From Myxococcales bacterium (lineage in GTDB: Bacteria; Myxococcota; Polyangia; HGW-17; SLPX01), in the NCBI GenBank assembly GCA_007131745.1, contig SLPX01000272.1, positions 1 through 7,426 of the forward strand: a stretch of DNA of 7,426 bases, given 5' to 3'. This document shows positions 7,022 through 7,426 of this stretch, one piece after another. A program made the translations under genes and the position numbers. The notes under the pieces are model-generated. The model worked only from the letters and a program-made list of their open reading frames with translations, was not told where the DNA came from and searched no databases. Position 1 is the first letter of the stretch. Every line of letters begins with the position of its first letter.

Positions 7022-7426
7022 ATGAAGAAAATAAGCATGTATACCCAATTGAATGGTCGCAAATCCATGATTGCTCGGTTTTTTTTCTTGTGTCCGGCGG
7101 CAATCTTATTTTTCGTCACACTGTCCGTTCGACCGGCGACCGCGGACAAACCTGGGGAAATCAGTTTTTCTTGTCCGGATAAACCCGAAGACCTGGAAAA
7201 AACCAGAAAACTGGCCTCTCATTGGTACAGAACCGGAATGGAATCATACAAATTGAGTGATTATGAACGCGCTGTTTCAGCCTTTAAATGCGCTCAAATG
7301 TTGCTTCCGGTTCGTTTAACCCGATACTGGATAGCTCGCTCCCTTGAATCCGCGGGCAAGTCAAGTCGCGCTCTAAGGATCTACCAAGAACTTCTCTTGG
7401 ACGCTCCGCCCGCTGTTGAAAAGGAC
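7022..7426 (+). CDS. Exported TPR-repeat protein, 3' end outside window
   Basis: From the ATG at 7022 the frame stays open for 135 codons to the window edge, so the C-terminus is missing. The N-terminus is a signal peptide: a basic n-region to Arg19, a hydrophobic core FFFLCPAAILFFVTLSV (20-36), and a likely SPase I site A-T-A|D after residue 41. Two tetratricopeptide repeats follow. The first is at 65-98 with Trp68, Gly72, Ala84, Phe88, Ala91 and Pro96 at consensus positions 4, 8, 20, 24, 27 and 32. The second is at 98-131 with Ala105, Leu108, Gly112, Ala117, Tyr121, Leu124 and Pro129. Such proteins usually serve as periplasmic scaffolds or adaptors. ATGs at 7037 and 7067 are alternative starts, but no strong ribosome site distinguishes them. 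A T8 run (7079-7086) encodes part of the hydrophobic core. The close spacing to the gene before it suggests one transcript. Confidence 0.85.
   Translation, partial: MKKISMYTQLNGRKSMIARFFFLCPAAILFFVTLSVRPATADKPGEISFSCPDKPEDLEKTRKLASHWYRTGMESYKLSDYERAVSAFKCAQMLLPVRLTRYWIARSLESAGKSSRALRIYQELLLDAPPAVEKD

Noticed and set aside
6441..7103. 220-codon minus-strand open frame opposite the small soluble protein gene
   Set aside because: The plus strand has a good ribosome site, a coherent domain pattern and a following TPR gene; this frame is the complement of those.

Overview
The window looks like bacterial chromosome from a Gram-negative, possibly a deltaproteobacterial-type lineage (Myxococcota, Bradymonadota, Desulfobacterota or similar). 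The grounds are two lipoprotein signal peptides, one SPase I signal peptide, a polytopic inner-membrane enzyme, and domain styles I associate with those groups: large sulfatase-fold ectoenzymes with beta-rich N-terminal extensions, a LolA-like half-barrel lipoprotein, and a domain otherwise seen on GMC-type cholesterol oxidases. No RNA genes, insertion sequences, CRISPR arrays or phage genes were seen. The lineage is an inference; nothing here is a phylogenetic marker.

Layout: positions 1-77 are an edge fragment, perhaps the last 17 codons of a plus-strand gene. Positions 78-2246 (minus) encode a 722-residue membrane-anchored enzyme of the alkaline phosphatase/sulfatase superfamily. A 208-bp divergent intergenic region (2247-2454) carries two well-formed sigma70-type promoters facing away from each other. 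Their -35 boxes lie in a perfect 8-bp inverted repeat. To the right, on the plus strand, are four genes that may form one operon: a lipoprotein of the same superfamily (2455-4953); a lipoprotein with an apparent LolA-like domain followed by a two-repeat GyrI-like ligand-binding domain (about 5024-6406); a small soluble protein resembling the domain attached to cholesterol-oxidase-like GMC enzymes (6525-7007); and an exported TPR protein cut by the right edge (7022-7426).

How the parts may work together (inference): both superfamily enzymes are predicted to face the periplasm at the inner membrane, one through six membrane helices and one through a lipidated Cys followed by Asp. Neither has the Cys-x-Pro-x-Arg signature of formylglycine sulfatases. 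The nucleophile position is Thr in one and Ser in the other, so phosphoryl or phospho-head-group chemistry, or a diverged hydrolase, is more likely than classical sulfate-ester hydrolysis. The lipoprotein with half-barrel and GyrI-like domains and the small cytoplasmic protein both have folds suited to hydrophobic ligands. A cell-envelope lipid or glycoconjugate modification module is a reasonable working hypothesis, but no substrate can be read from the sequence.
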